A DNA stretch of 64,000 nucleotides, from assembly GCA_001599815.1 (NCBI GenBank), contig BCIA01000002.1, positions 2,239,831-2,303,830 of the forward strand. The letters run 5' to 3'. The notes under the pieces were generated by a model. It was not told the origin of the DNA and did not search any database. It saw only the letters and a program-made list of their open reading frames with translations. The DNA comes from Furcasterigmium furcatum (taxonomy: Eukaryota; Ascomycota; Sordariomycetes; Glomerellales; Plectosphaerellaceae). The position numbers and the translations under genes were made by a program. Of this stretch, positions 34,384-45,125 are shown one piece after another (position 1 is the stretch's first letter; each line of letters starts with the position of its first letter).

Positions 34384-36622
34384 TCAATGCCCGTTCGCGC
34401 CGTTCGTCCCGTTGCCACAGCACGTCCCGTTCGCCGGCCTGAACGCCAGCGTGCTCTGCTTGTCCGACGCGTCCACGACGCCCTCCTTGTTGCCGGCCGC
34501 GACCTGGCTGGGCGTGATGGCGTAGCTGGGCGGCACGTCAAGCACGGGGTTGTTCTCGAAGAAGTTGCGCGGCCGCAGCAGCAGCGTGATCGGCTCCACG
34601 GGCATCACCGGAAAGTCCTCCGGCGCCGGGATGTGCGTCACGCCAAAGGTGTGCCAGAGAACCACGTCCTCGTTGTCCAGGGACTCGGTGCCGTCGCCGA
34701 TCCACTCGGGGAGGCCGTACGAGGGCTCGCCCGACGTCTGGGGGACGTGGCGACCGGCGGGCCAGAGCTGGTCGTCGCGGTCTGGCGGAGGTCAGCAAGT
34801 CGTCTCGGCACGACGGGGGCAGGCAGGGGGTGGTACATACACTTTGTCACGTAGACGGCGTGTCTCGCGAAGCCGGCGCGCTTCCACACGAGACTGTCCT
34901 TCTTGGGCAGCAGGCCCGGGACCTCGCGGCTGACCAGCTTGTAGCTGCTGGGCCTGCCGCTGTAGGGGTGCAGCTTGTTCGTGTTGGCAATGTCCCAGGT
35001 CCTCGACGTCGAGCCGTCGTAGTCGGTCATGGCCGTCGCCGTGGTGTCGAGCTTCGTCTTCTTGGCGGAGAATCCGTTGCCGTAGAAGTTCTCCTTGCTG
35101 CCGACGGGATGCTCGCTCGGCACGGCGTCGACCGCGAAGATGGTGTTGTTCGGCCCGTCCACGTTGGCATCGACGCGAAGGCAGAAGAGATGCTGATGGT
35201 TGTGGGCGTTGACCCCCGGGTAGACCTGGGTGCCCCAGCCGAGAGTGTCTTCGTCTGGGTTCATCGCGTAGGTGTTGAGGATGCCGGTCAGCTTGACCTC
35301 GGGCTGGATGGTTCCGTCTTGCTATGGGGAAGTCAGACATGCGACAGAATAGGGGGTCAAATTAGGGGGGACGCACATGGAAGACCCATTGAATGATGTA
35401 CTCATAGTTGGCGGCAGTGAAGATCTGCTGCACGATGAGCTTCCTCGCGCGGGTCACAATGACCGAGTCATCGCGGAAGTCGGAGTGCTTGAAGAGGATG
35501 CCATTGTCCTCTTCATGGATGCAGATTGCGTTCTTGATCGTGTTCACGGCACCGTCGCGGGTAGGGAACTCGGCATCCAGGTAGTGAATAGATCCCTTGC
35601 AGTCGCAGCCCAGCGTCAGGCTGTTCGTCATGTAGCCGGCGCCGTACTCGCCAAGATCAAAGGCGTGCTTCCTCTGATGCGGGTGCTCCGGGTTGCCGTA
35701 GGGAACGACCATCTCTGCCAGGGAGAGACGGTAGAAGATGGGCCGAACGGTGCCCTTGTCGTTGAAGGTGATGTTGTTCAGCACAATGCCCTCGCGGTAG
35801 TTGAAGCCGATGTGGAACTTCCAGTTCTGCCACTCAATCTCCCTGCCAGTCATCTGGAACGACACTCCCTCGGGCTGGGTGATGTTGATGGGCTTGATGT
35901 TCGTCCGGTATCCCCCCTTTTCCTCGACGGCCTTGGGGATGTAGTCGACAGGCTTGGTCTTGCTAAGGGGCCTCCTGATCTTGGGGATGTCGATGTCAAC
36001 GATCTCCTGCTTGTCCGCGTCGTAGATGGGGCAGAAGTCGAGCGGGTACTGGTACTGGCAGGTGTCGACATCGGGGCGGTAGTACATGAGGGCCTGCTGA
36101 AGACGGACCGCGTTGCCGTGGCGCTCGTCGTACCCGATCGTCCAGGGGTCGCAGTAGATCTTGTGCATGTCTTCCTCTGGGACGCCGCTCAGCACGCACT
36201 GCTCGATAACCTTGGGGTCCTTCCGACAGATGTGCTCGACGGCATGGAGTTCCTCCATTGTGATCTGTCGTCCATGTTAGTGTTTGTCTGCTTCGAAGGA
36301 TTGGCTCACATACGATGGGCTGGAGGCCGCTCAGCTTCTCCCAGCTGGTGATCTTGCCCTCGGCCAGGTCGACGAACCCCTCATGGACACCTCCGCCCTT
36401 GGCGATGACCACGACGTCGGCCACACGAGCGGGCCGGGCAGACTCAGTGTTGGCGAGCCATGCCGTCATCTCGGCCTTGCGAGGCTCTTGCAGGGAGACG
36501 ACATTGAAGAAGAGGTCTTCGCCATGGGCCTTCTTGATGATGGAGATGGCCTGCGCGATCTCGGCGGCCGAGAGGGGGTCAAAGGGATGGGAGGGCGTCA
36601 CGCCGTCCACTGCCGAAGGCAT
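34384..36622 (-). CDS. copper-containing primary amine oxidase
   Basis: Four exons (36622-36314, 36264-35377, 35321-34841, 34781-34384) give 691 residues, the usual length. The cofactor tyrosine lies in NYEY, Tyr390, which self-processes to topaquinone. The proposed catalytic base is Asp306 in FDLGEYGAGY. Copper ligands are expected in NHQHLF and in the His of THIPAPEDFPVMP. The enzyme oxidises primary amines to aldehydes with release of ammonia and hydrogen peroxide. Splicing rebuilds family blocks at the junctions (QWVFH-QDGTIQPEV and YVTK-YRDDQLWPAGRH). No peroxisomal SKL tail is seen; the protein ends NGANGH. A TATATATC element sits about 135 bases upstream of the start. Confidence 0.92.
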
Positions 36623-37895
36623 CTTGACAGGAGTTCAGGTGATAGGCTTCCAGAACTGTCTTCACTTGATGAGGTTGGCGAGGATGTGATGTATGGAGGG
36701 AGGTGTCTTGCATGAGAGCCAGGTGATCGAGTGAAGATGCCCCGGGCCCCTTGATATATACCTAGACCTCCAAGTATCCGCCAGGAAATAGTTTCCTCCT
36801 TCAGTCGTCACGGGATGTCTCCCCTCCATCAGGCATGCCCGCATGGCTTCTAGCCCGGCCATCGATAAGAGAGCAGCGCCACTCCCGACGACGGCGCGCT
36901 ACAAAAGGACCGTCGCTGGTGACCACCGGTGCCGTAAGCCCTGAGAATTCCAGTAGTCATTGGTCCCGGACGATCGACTGATAAGGGAGAGAACTTCCCC
37001 CGCACTCATCATCTTTCCTGATAAGGAGTGTAGTGGACACGGCTTGCATCGAATGCCTACGCCCTGCACCGACAATGTGGCACAGGAGCACTTGTCACAG
37101 AAGAGTCGACGGGTTCTAGGCGATTTGTGAGGGCATTGGAGGAGATCGGGGGTTGATTCGGGATGTCGGCGTTGTCGCGAGTCGCAGCTGATAAGGCCGT
37201 GGTGGTTTGGCAAAGTAATTGATAACAGGCGTGCCCAACAGCACACAGTCCATAGAGGGTTAGCGTAGCCGGCGCCTGCGGATCCGGGGTCTCCCTACTT
37301 GAAGGAGTTAGATGACTCGGATCGCGGAGCAGCAGCTGGGGATGTGTGACGAGAACCCGATAAGATTGGACGCCAGGAAAAAGCATCCAGAATGGGGTCA
37401 AGGTGAACTTCGGTCGGTACGTACTTTGGATGATGTCAGCAATGGGAAGTGGGGATTGGATTCTCATGGGAGAAAAGAAAGATGTTGATTTTCTCAAATC
37501 ACGCTCAATGAGTTGACATTGAGGGCCTCACTCCAACTCATTCACCACGTCACCACGGCCTCGAAAACTGAGAGCCGACAAGTAAGAAAGCTCTCTAGAG
37601 GGCCTTATTCATGAGTACATAATTTCTCTGGGGTAAACAGTATGTAACTTCTCAAGCTAGACGCCATAGAAATGGGGCCTGTCTTGAGTCACCCCGGCAT
37701 TCACCGTCACACCGAATCCATGACACTGACGGCGATGAGCTCAAAAGAGTGTAGAGACTTGTTCAAGATCATTAAAAGCCTGAAAAAGGGCCTCATACAC
37801 CTTCGTCTGCCGCACCGGATGCTCAATGGCGACTGTTCAACGGACAACCCTCACCAACATCCCCTTAACCTCGACACCCTGAGACCAGCATCGCC
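36623..37895. other. intergenic, divergent promoters
   Basis: About 1.27 kb between the divergent amine oxidase and metallo-beta-lactamase-fold genes. Small frames only. Repeated GATAAG motifs occur (for example near 36864, 36978, 37019, 37190), which are binding words for nitrogen-regulatory GATA factors; this fits an amine-nitrogen gene but is only suggestive. Confidence 0.45.
36753..36760 (-). promoter_or_regulatory. TATA element of the amine oxidase gene
   Basis: On the minus strand the sequence reads TATATATC, about 135 bases before the ATG at 36622. Position and sequence fit a fungal TATA box. No transcript data are available. Confidence 0.4.
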
Positions 37896-38879
37896 ATGCC
37901 GGACACCACGCTCCGGTTCGCGACACCGCTGCCGCAGTCCTCACGCTCAGAAGTTCTTGAGTGGAGCTTCCCAAAGCCGTATCATCAATGGGTCTTGACC
38001 GGCAAATCACGCGCAGCATGGCACACGTCCTTTGTCATCCCCCAGCTCAACCTCCTCCTCGACGCCGGCCTCTGCGTCAACAAGCTGCGGCCGAAGCACA
38101 TCTTCATCACTCATGGCCATAGCGACCACTCCCTACTCGGGCCGGCTTTCGTCGACCGCAAGGACCCTCCTGACATCGTCTGCCCCGTCGAGATGAAGCG
38201 GGCGTTCGACAACTTCGTGTTGGCCAAGACCATGCTCAACCGAGGCGGGCACATCGGTATCGATGAGGCAGAGTCCGCTGGCCTCGCGCTCAACGAGAAC
38301 CCCGACGAGGGACGCACGCCATCAGAGCAAGCTTTTCTGGGCACCCACGTAACCCATGGCGTACGGGACAGGGACACCGTGCCGCTGCGGCGGATCAACG
38401 GCATCACAGCCACGGTCTTCACCTGCGACCACAACGTCCCGTGCGTCGGCTACGTCTTCAGCCAGACGACGAACCGCCTGAAACCCGAGTACGCAGGCCT
38501 GGCCGGCCCGGAGATCAGAGACCTGCGCAAGTCGGGCGTCGATATCACCGCGCCTTACGTCCAGCCCGTCTTCGCCTTCCTTGGTGACACCACGGCCAAG
38601 ACCCTCGCCGACGAGCCCTCGTGGCTCCGCGACGGCATCCCCGTCGTCATGACAGAGTGTAGCTTCCTGTACGAGGAGCACCGCGCCCAGGCCGTCAAGA
38701 CGAAGCACACCTTCTGGAAGGACCTGGAGCCCATCATCCGGAAATGGCCGCGGACGACGTTTGTGCTAATGCACTTCAGCATGCGGTACAGCGATAAAGA
38801 GGTCTGCGCGTTCTTCAAGGCCCTGGAGGACCCACCGCCCAATATGCTCATCTGGGCTGACGGAGAGGCATCGCCGTGA
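37896..38879 (+). CDS. metallo-beta-lactamase-fold protein, tRNase Z-like
   Basis: Single exon, 327 residues. The metal motif ITHGHSDHS (His73, His75, Asp77, His78) is intact. Later blocks FTCDHNVPCVGYVF, PVFAFLGDTT and VVMTECSFL, and a late histidine in LMHFSMRYSD, follow the order seen in the tRNase Z/ElaC branch of the fold. The size is that of short tRNase Z relatives, but the opening (LEWSFPKPYHQWVLTGKSRAA) is unlike the classical enzymes. A hydrolase on a small ester or phosphodiester is as likely as tRNA 3' processing. No signal peptide is seen. It begins a divergent pair with the amine oxidase across a 1.27-kb region. Confidence 0.78.
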   Translation: MPDTTLRFATPLPQSSRSEVLEWSFPKPYHQWVLTGKSRAAWHTSFVIPQLNLLLDAGLCVNKLRPKHIFITHGHSDHSLLGPAFVDRKDPPDIVCPVEMKRAFDNFVLAKTMLNRGGHIGIDEAESAGLALNENPDEGRTPSEQAFLGTHVTHGVRDRDTVPLRRINGITATVFTCDHNVPCVGYVFSQTTNRLKPEYAGLAGPEIRDLRKSGVDITAPYVQPVFAFLGDTTAKTLADEPSWLRDGIPVVMTECSFLYEEHRAQAVKTKHTFWKDLEPIIRKWPRTTFVLMHFSMRYSDKEVCAFFKALEDPPPNMLIWADGEASP

Positions 38880-39188
38880 AGCCGTCGTCCCTCTCTGTGC
38901 TTTCTTCCGCTCACGAGCCGACCAACGTCATGATGATGACAAGAGACGAACAATAGAGATGTAGAATCAATGCAAGCCCTGCTTTTTCGTACATGAAACT
39001 CGTAGTATGTAGCGCTGCCCCGTCCTTTTTCAATGTCCCAGGCCTCATGCCAGACATGTCCTGTGAAGTAGCAAGACATGGGCATGAAGCGTACGTATTA
39101 TCCCAAAACCATCTCAGTCAAAACGGACGATGCAGCGCGGCTCCGCGGACGGGTCGTCGCACTCGGCAATGCTCGCTTTCTAGACGCT
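38880..39188. other. convergent 3' region
   Basis: About 310 bases between two convergent stops. No gene is seen. Confidence 0.6.
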
Positions 39189-40769
39189 CTAGACGCTCAA
39201 CCCAAGACCCTCCCTGACGGCCCGCCAGCAATCGTTCAAGAAGCGCCTGACCTCCTCCTCGTCGTGCCACGCGTCGTTGTACGCGGCGCTCAGCTCCAGC
39301 CGCCCCCTGAACGTGCCCAGGAACACGCCCAGCCCGGTGCCGAGCTCCTCGCCCGTCACCCACGGGCTGTGCACGCGGAACGGCCCCTGCTCCGGGCGGA
39401 TGATGCCGTCTATCAGCCCCATGCTCGAGATGGACACGCTGGGCGAGGCGTTGGGCGCCGGGATGTTGGGCGGCCGGCCGTCCTCCCGCGGGAACCACGC
39501 CGGCGTCCGCTCGGCCCACGACACGGGCGCGTAGTGGATGTGCTCCTTGTCCTCGCGCACGGAGCGGTAGAAGTTGCGCATGTTGACGAGGATGCCCCGG
39601 AACTCCTCGTTGCGCTCCGTGAGCTCGATCTCGCGGTTGACGTGCGGCACCGTCAGGTCGACGAAGAGCGTCTTGGCCGGGACGGAGTGGTAGACGCCCG
39701 CGGCGTGCTGGGTCTGCTGCGGCGCGCCCGAGGGCACGGAGCAGCGGTAGATGGCAGCGGCGTGCTGGGATGTCCCGAAGGAGCACTGCGGGCGCTCGTT
39801 GGTGAGGATGTAGTTGACGTACCTCACCTTGCGCTGCTTGGGGCTGCGCTGCTGCCGGTCCCGGATGGTGAGGGCGATGGCGGCGTGGAAGGCGTGCGTG
39901 ACGGTGGCCGCGACCCGCTTGCACGCTGAGAGGACGACGTCGGTCTGGTACTCGGTGAGCTCTATGGCGACGCGCTGATGCCTGCCGGGGACGAGGGCGC
40001 CGGCCTTGTAGGGGATGCTGGCGATCTCGACGCCCGTCTTGGCGGCCGTGTTCTGCGCGGCGAGCTCCGAGACCTTCGCCCGCTGCTGCGCGGACAGGGT
40101 CGGGACGATGCTGGCGGCCACGCGCAGGGGCGGGTTCAGTCTCTGGACCTCGGAGCCGAAGACGGGGGGCGCGTAGAAGTTCTGCATCTTGAAGGGGTTC
40201 ACGGCGTTGGCGATAAGGCTGTTGAGCAGGTGGAGGGTGCCGACGCCGTCGATAATGTCATGAGGCGCCCGCAGGACCAGGTCACGCCGGACCTGGCCGT
40301 CGGACGGAGACGGGGCCTTGACGACGAAGAGGGTGGCGAGCGCCGGCGCCGGGGGATCGGCATTGGCCCATTCGGCTCCCGTCTGGCCCGTCTCGATGAA
40401 GCGGAACGTGTGGCCGAGCCAGAACCTCTGAGAGGCTTCGCCGGCGAGGGTCTCATAGGCCTTCTTCAGGCGGCCCTGGCCCCAGTCCCAGATGACCTGG
40501 GAGGCGATGGACGGGCAGTCGAAGCGCATCTTGAGCCAGGCATGGCGGAGGGCCTCGTCGACGCGGGCTGACGTCTCCTCGAAAGAGCTGTCTGCAGGGA
40601 CGTCGATGGTCAAGGAGACGTGGCCGGTGACGGCGAAGAACATGCGACCGGAGCCCTCGTAGGCCCGGAGAAGGTGGCTGTAGTAGCGCTCTGCCTCGTC
40701 GATATCCCGCTCCCAGTAGCCGGGGCTCCTCTCGCGCCAGGCGAAGGCGTCGTAGGAGGAGTCCTCCAT
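39189..40769 (-). CDS. CoA-dependent acyltransferase, Tri3-like
   Basis: Single exon of 526 residues from the ATG at 40769; the longer frame starts at a non-ATG codon. The opening PGYWERDIDEAERYYSHLLRA and the motif PHDIIDGVG (His170, Asp174, Gly175; HxxxDG) place it among Tri3-like acyltransferases, the group containing the trichothecene 15-O-acetyltransferase. Late landmarks are SISSMGLIDGIIR and GVFLGTFRGRLELSAAYND, similar to the DFGWG-side region of BAHD/condensation folds. It would transfer an acyl group from acyl-CoA to a hydroxyl or amine. No terpene synthase or other trichothecene gene is present in the window, so no toxin pathway is implied. GC content is high and uniform. Confidence 0.7.
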   Translation of the reverse strand: MEDSSYDAFAWRERSPGYWERDIDEAERYYSHLLRAYEGSGRMFFAVTGHVSLTIDVPADSSFEETSARVDEALRHAWLKMRFDCPSIASQVIWDWGQGRLKKAYETLAGEASQRFWLGHTFRFIETGQTGAEWANADPPAPALATLFVVKAPSPSDGQVRRDLVLRAPHDIIDGVGTLHLLNSLIANAVNPFKMQNFYAPPVFGSEVQRLNPPLRVAASIVPTLSAQQRAKVSELAAQNTAAKTGVEIASIPYKAGALVPGRHQRVAIELTEYQTDVVLSACKRVAATVTHAFHAAIALTIRDRQQRSPKQRKVRYVNYILTNERPQCSFGTSQHAAAIYRCSVPSGAPQQTQHAAGVYHSVPAKTLFVDLTVPHVNREIELTERNEEFRGILVNMRNFYRSVREDKEHIHYAPVSWAERTPAWFPREDGRPPNIPAPNASPSVSISSMGLIDGIIRPEQGPFRVHSPWVTGEELGTGLGVFLGTFRGRLELSAAYNDAWHDEEEVRRFLNDCWRAVREGLGLSV

Positions 40770-41705
40770 GGTGGATGGATGGATGCTCAGAACACACGAC
40801 TTGACGCGAGCGAGCGAGCGAGCGCGCCGCTGGCCTCTGGGCGATTGAAGCGGTGCGTCGTTAATAAGTACCAAATAATTAGTAGTAGTGCCAGGTAAGC
40901 AAGGTACCTTAGGTAGTAATTAGTAGTAGTAGTATGTATGTATGGCGCCCGCCGCGTCTCGTCCGACGATGAGTGTGGCGGATGAAAAGGCCATCCGTCC
41001 TCTCATCCTCATTTGATTGGGCCCCCGACACGGACAGAGAGGGATCCCAGGCTGCCGGTCATGTGGTCAACGGGCAACGGGGAGACGGGCCGTGGCGTCC
41101 GCATCTCCAGGGGCTTTTCCGATGTTTCTCCCCGGCCGTCGCGGCGGGCCTGGAGCCTCTGCTCGGACCTGTGTCTCGACAAGTCGCACTCAGTCGCACG
41201 GGATAATCGTGCACTCAATGGGAGGAGAAATACCGTCTCATTTATTCGGAACTCTTCGCGGGTTGTCAGGACAGAGGGGCCCGGCGCCCCGTGGCTGCTG
41301 CTCGGGGGGTCTCGCTTGCGCCCCGGCCGCGACCGACTGGGATTCCCTGGGGATAACTCCCTGTATTCCCGGCCCGTGAACCGCTGTAGGTCCGGCCGTG
41401 GTAGCCGCTCGAACGGACGCTCCTCTGCGCGCGCGCGCAATCAATGTGCATGTTGGCGCCCGAACGAGGCCTGCAGATCACATGCTTGCGACTGACAATG
41501 TCTCTCGGGGAATTCAGTACCGGCAGACTGTCATTGGAGTCTTGGACGGTCCCACGGAGACGGCCTGGCCTGGTCTAGATGCGATCGGTCAGGACAGCTC
41601 AGCTGCAGGGTCTCAGAGAGGAGCTCGGTTATCTCGGTTGTCCAAGGTCGACAACGTGGTCATATTCATGGTATCTCGAAGGAGTCTCGGACTAACCCCT
41701 GTCCC
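40770..41705. other. intergenic
   Basis: About 940 bases. Near 40875-40935 lies an AT-rich patch with TAGTAGTAG and GTATGTATGTATG short repeats. Overlapping frames near 41000-41500 on both strands look like chance. Confidence 0.5.
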
Positions 41706-42140
41706 TCAGCAACCACCACCGCCTCCTCCACAACTACCGCCGCCGCCTCCTCCTCCTCCACCTCCTCCTCCGCCACAGCTGCCACCACCACCACCACCAC
41801 TGTACCCTCCACCACCGCTGTACCCTCCGCCGCCTCCACTATACCCGACGTGGGCGGCGCTATAAGACGCCGAAGAGCCGCCATGATTGGACGAACGGTA
41901 GGTTGTCCCGCTGGATCTGGCCGCCGCTGGCTTCCGTGCTGCCGGGGCGGCCCGGGTCTCAGGCTTTGGCTTTGAAGCGGGGGATGGGTTCACCGGCACC
42001 ACGGCTGGCTGCGATGCCGGGGGAGTCGTCGTTTTCGGCGATGGAGCGATGCTCGAAACGTCCGAGACGGGGCGCGGCTTGAACTCGCTCGTCGCCTCGG
42101 CAGGTTGCTTGTTCCTCTTGAAGATGTTCGGGAGGCACAT
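41706..42140 (-). CDS. glycine-rich small protein
   Basis: Single frame of 144 residues starting MCLPNIFKRNKQPAE, then a Pro/Ser/Thr/Ala-rich stretch, then a tail of glycine runs broken by YSGGG and SCGGG units and ending in Cys. The tail is encoded by a GGN trinucleotide tract (plus strand CCN, about 41710-41842). There is no signal peptide; the cysteine at position 2 followed by a basic patch could allow lipidation, but this is a guess. The compact N-terminus suggests a genuine protein and the promoter side has a TATATAG-like word near 42279. Low-complexity tails vary quickly in length. Confidence 0.6.
   Translation of the reverse strand: MCLPNIFKRNKQPAEATSEFKPRPVSDVSSIAPSPKTTTPPASQPAVVPVNPSPASKPKPETRAAPAARKPAAARSSGTTYRSSNHGGSSASYSAAHVGYSGGGGGYSGGGGYSGGGGGGSCGGGGGGGGGGGGGSCGGGGGGC
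41710..41842. repeat. CCN/GGN trinucleotide tract
   Basis: Imperfect trinucleotide repeat of CCT, CCA and CCG on the plus strand, which encodes the polyglycine tail of the minus-strand gene. The same tract also gives a proline-rich frame on the plus strand, which I take as a shadow. Confidence 0.85.
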
Positions 42141-43497
42141 TCTGTCTGATTCTCTGGAGGTGGAATGGGATAAGGATTCTGTGTGTGGTTTGAGAGGTTG
42201 GTTCCCGTAGGTCTAATTCAGTTCGCAGTAGGGGCTGGATGAATCCGTCTCTTGAATCGCTTCGAAACAGAGAAGCTATATAGTGATTTCCCCGACAAGT
42301 CGACGGGTCATGACGTGTGAGCTTCGATCATCTTGGTTCTCTGAATCTGCCTCGAGGCGTCCTCGGTGAGCTCGACAGGGACCAACTGGCGCCCACGGGC
42401 ACACTCACATCTTGGCCAGATAAGGCATCCTTCCAGAATCCTTCTAGTGCACCCGCACATCCGCTGTTGTCGGGCGTAAGTCCCGTTGATCCAGCGCTTG
42501 GCCTCCACATTCTGTCTCTGATCACCCCCGATGAGTGGTGTTCCGGCTGTCCAGCGTGCCTCATCTGCGGCGCCTGCGTGGCATGATCGGCCACTGACGG
42601 GCGGTGGCGGTTTCTCGTGTCACTAAAGATAGTAAGCATCGGTGGAATATTGCACCACGCAAATGAGTCGTTGGTTGAGGCTGCGCACGCTGTGCTGACG
42701 TCGTGACCTTGTATGGTCATCTCGGTCTTCTCCGTTATGGCAATGAAGTCACAAGGCAAGATATGATTGCAATGGCAATTGTCCATCATACCCCTGTTGT
42801 GATAACTTGCCAAGGCCATTATGAATGGTGGCCTGTTGCTTGGGTACGAGGCCCCGATCACTGACTGCAGAGCCAAGAAGGATGACATCTGCAAGCCAGA
42901 GCATCGGAGAGGTCTGGAACAGGCGGCAGGACTGGTGCATCAACACACACCTGAAGCGTAATCCGCGTTGGTCAGGCGAGGCAAGGAATACTGTCTCTAC
43001 GTTTTCACCCTCATCAAAGACAGCGTTCTAAGTCATAAAGTCATGATTAGCCCTACCCAGTCTACAGCCTATGTTGCCGGGGATGCCCAACTGTACTCCC
43101 CCAAGGTGTGAAAAGGGCAGTATTTCGGTCTCTGCCAGAGAGGCCAAGAGAGAGAAACAGAGATATGTACCGTGCCTGGCCAGTTGTAACTGTGGTCCAC
43201 CGCCCCAGACAAGAAACGCCGGCAGCCCGTCCGCCTGCCAAGGCTCACAATACATTACTCTACGCCGAGAGAAATACCAAAGCCGCGGCCACCAGAGACC
43301 CAGAGCGAATGTTCCAAAAATAAACAGCACGCCAACCCAAACAAGTCCTGTCGATATCCATACTTTTGTCGTCCTCGCAGATTCGCACTCAAGTGAGCGT
43401 GGCAAGCATCGCTCTCATGAGACCAGGAGGGGGACCTGCACCGACACTCGCGTCAGCAAAGGATCCTCTGGGGCGCCGCGCAGCGAAAGACGCGCAC
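42141..43497. other. intergenic
   Basis: About 1.36 kb. Frames up to 188 codons occur (42894-42328 minus, 43405-43028 minus, 43071-43520 plus). None has a domain or is consistent with splicing. It should hold the promoter of the glycine-rich gene and the 3' UTR of the next one. Confidence 0.5.
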
Positions 43498-45125
43498 CTA
43501 TCTATACTTCGGTACGCTGATGGCCATCCTACCTTTCTTGTCCTTCTCGATTCTCAGTCCGCGGTGACCCTCCTCAACCTTCTCAACACGCTCCTCGAAC
43601 AACACGAGAGCACCGTCGCTCATCCTCTCGGCATGGACAATGTCGCGGTCGTGGCGATGGCGGCTCGGATGTCGCTTTGAGATGCGAGTGTCGCGCATCT
43701 CGGCCTCGAGCGCCTTGATCTCGGCGCGGATCTCGCGGTTGGATCGCGACTGGCTTCGGTGGCGGGCGACGGCAAGGGGGCCGATGTCTACCTCGCTGGA
43801 TTCGTACACGACTGGAGCGCCGCGACCGGGCGACACGTCACGGATAACGGTCTCCTTGACAACCTCCGTCTTGACCGGCGCGGGAGGAGGGGGTGGTGGT
43901 GGTGCAACCTCGACAGGGGCGGGAGGCGGAGGGGGNGGAGGAGCAACAACCACTGGCGCAGGCGCGGGAGCCGCCGCTGGCGGAGGGGGAGGCACCGCCA
44001 CAGGGATAACGGGCGGAGGCGGAGGCGGGATCGTGTATACCTCCTCGCGGCGTTCCTCGAGCAGGTTTCCAGCAGCGGAGCGGGCGGCAGCGAGCTCGAG
44101 CTCACCCTTCTTGAACTCTTCGCTGACCTTCAGCAACTCATCGATGTTTTCTTGACCAAGGGCCTTCAGAACGATGACGGTGTTGCCCTAAGTTCCGATG
44201 TCAGCTTAATATGACTACAAGACACTTGTTGGAGACTCACCTCCTCAATGAAAGGGTAGCCCAGCTCAATGAGAGCACGCTTCGAAACCAGGCGGGCTGG
44301 GATGCGAGTCTTGCCCTTCTTGGGATACTCGTTGCGGATTGCGGTACCGCCGCTCGTGTCCGAAGTCCTGCTCGAGACGCTGGACGACCTGGAGCTGCTG
44401 CGGTGGGAGTATGTCCGGGTTGTTCGGGAATCACGGCTCCTGTCCCGTCGCCTGCGAGAGGATCGGTGCACCTCACGTTCACGGACACGTTCAGGCATGT
44501 TGCGGAACTCCTCGTCGCCATAGTAGCCGGGCTCGGCGATCTGAATCTCGTCGTAGCGTTGAGGGGGTGGCGCGGCGGCAGGAAGCTGTCTGGTTCTGGG
44601 GAGGGGAATAGGAACGTAGGCGGGAGCGCGGAAATCCTCGCGCTCCCGTCGGAAGTCCTCGCGGCGAGCAGGAGGTCCATACTCCTCCCGACGCTCACGT
44701 TCGAGGAAATGCAGAGGAGGGCGACGATCAAAGGTGTCGAGAGATGACTGCCGCCTCAGCATGACCTGAGGGCGACGTGGGGGCGAAGGGCTGCGATATT
44801 GCTCGCGCTCCTTGTCGATGTAGATGCGTCGCTCGAAGTCCCTCTCACGTTCAGGAACTGGCCTGGCGTACCGTGGCTCGTCATCGTAGTGTCGTCGATC
44901 GCGGACAAAGTCGTCGTCGTAGCCTCCTCGGAATCCACCACGGTCGTGTCGCTCATCGGAATGTTCGCGGTATCTCCGTGGAGGAGCCTGTGAGTACTGG
45001 TCGCCGCGGTCGTCAAACCTGCCATCGAATCGGCGGTCATCGAATCTTGGCACCCGATCTTCAGGGTACCGGTCCCGCTCCCGGTCGGGGTAGGGGNATC
45101 GGTCTTGGTCGTAGCGGCTGGCCAT
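43498..45125 (-). CDS. R/D/E-rich protein with DUF8035-like core
   Basis: Two exons (45125-44241 and 44187-43498) give 524 residues. The N-terminal half is dominated by Arg, Asp, Glu and Tyr (many DRRR, RERE and RYRE units) with an RS-type patch (SHRSSSRSSSVSSRTSD). The intron falls inside the conserved core, which reads NEYPKKGKTRIPARLVSKRAL, then ELGYPFIEE-GNTVIVLKALGQENIDELL; I associate this with DUF8035. A proline/valine-rich linker and a charged C-terminus follow. The composition suggests a nuclear or RNA-linked scaffold, which is inference only. Unresolved bases at 45097 (near codon 10) and 43936 (in the proline tract) each leave one residue unknown. Confidence 0.8.
43936..43936. other. 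unresolved base (N)
   Basis: Ambiguous base inside the proline-rich linker of the DUF8035-like gene. It lies in a G-rich run on the plus strand, a common place for sequencing failure. Confidence 0.95.
45097..45097. other. unresolved base (N)
   Basis: Ambiguous base near codon 10 of the DUF8035-like gene. The frame stays open if exactly one base is present. Confidence 0.95.

Noticed and set aside
35377..36351. 324-codon plus-strand frame opposite the amine oxidase
   Set aside because: Antisense shadow that spans an intron of the clear copper amine oxidase gene.
39078..39929. 283-codon plus-strand frame opposite the acyltransferase
   Set aside because: Antisense shadow with Arg/Ala/Val bias and no family features.
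41398..41865. Proline-rich plus-strand frame ending in PPPPP runs
   Set aside because: It is the complement of the polyglycine tract of the minus-strand gene and has no credible start.
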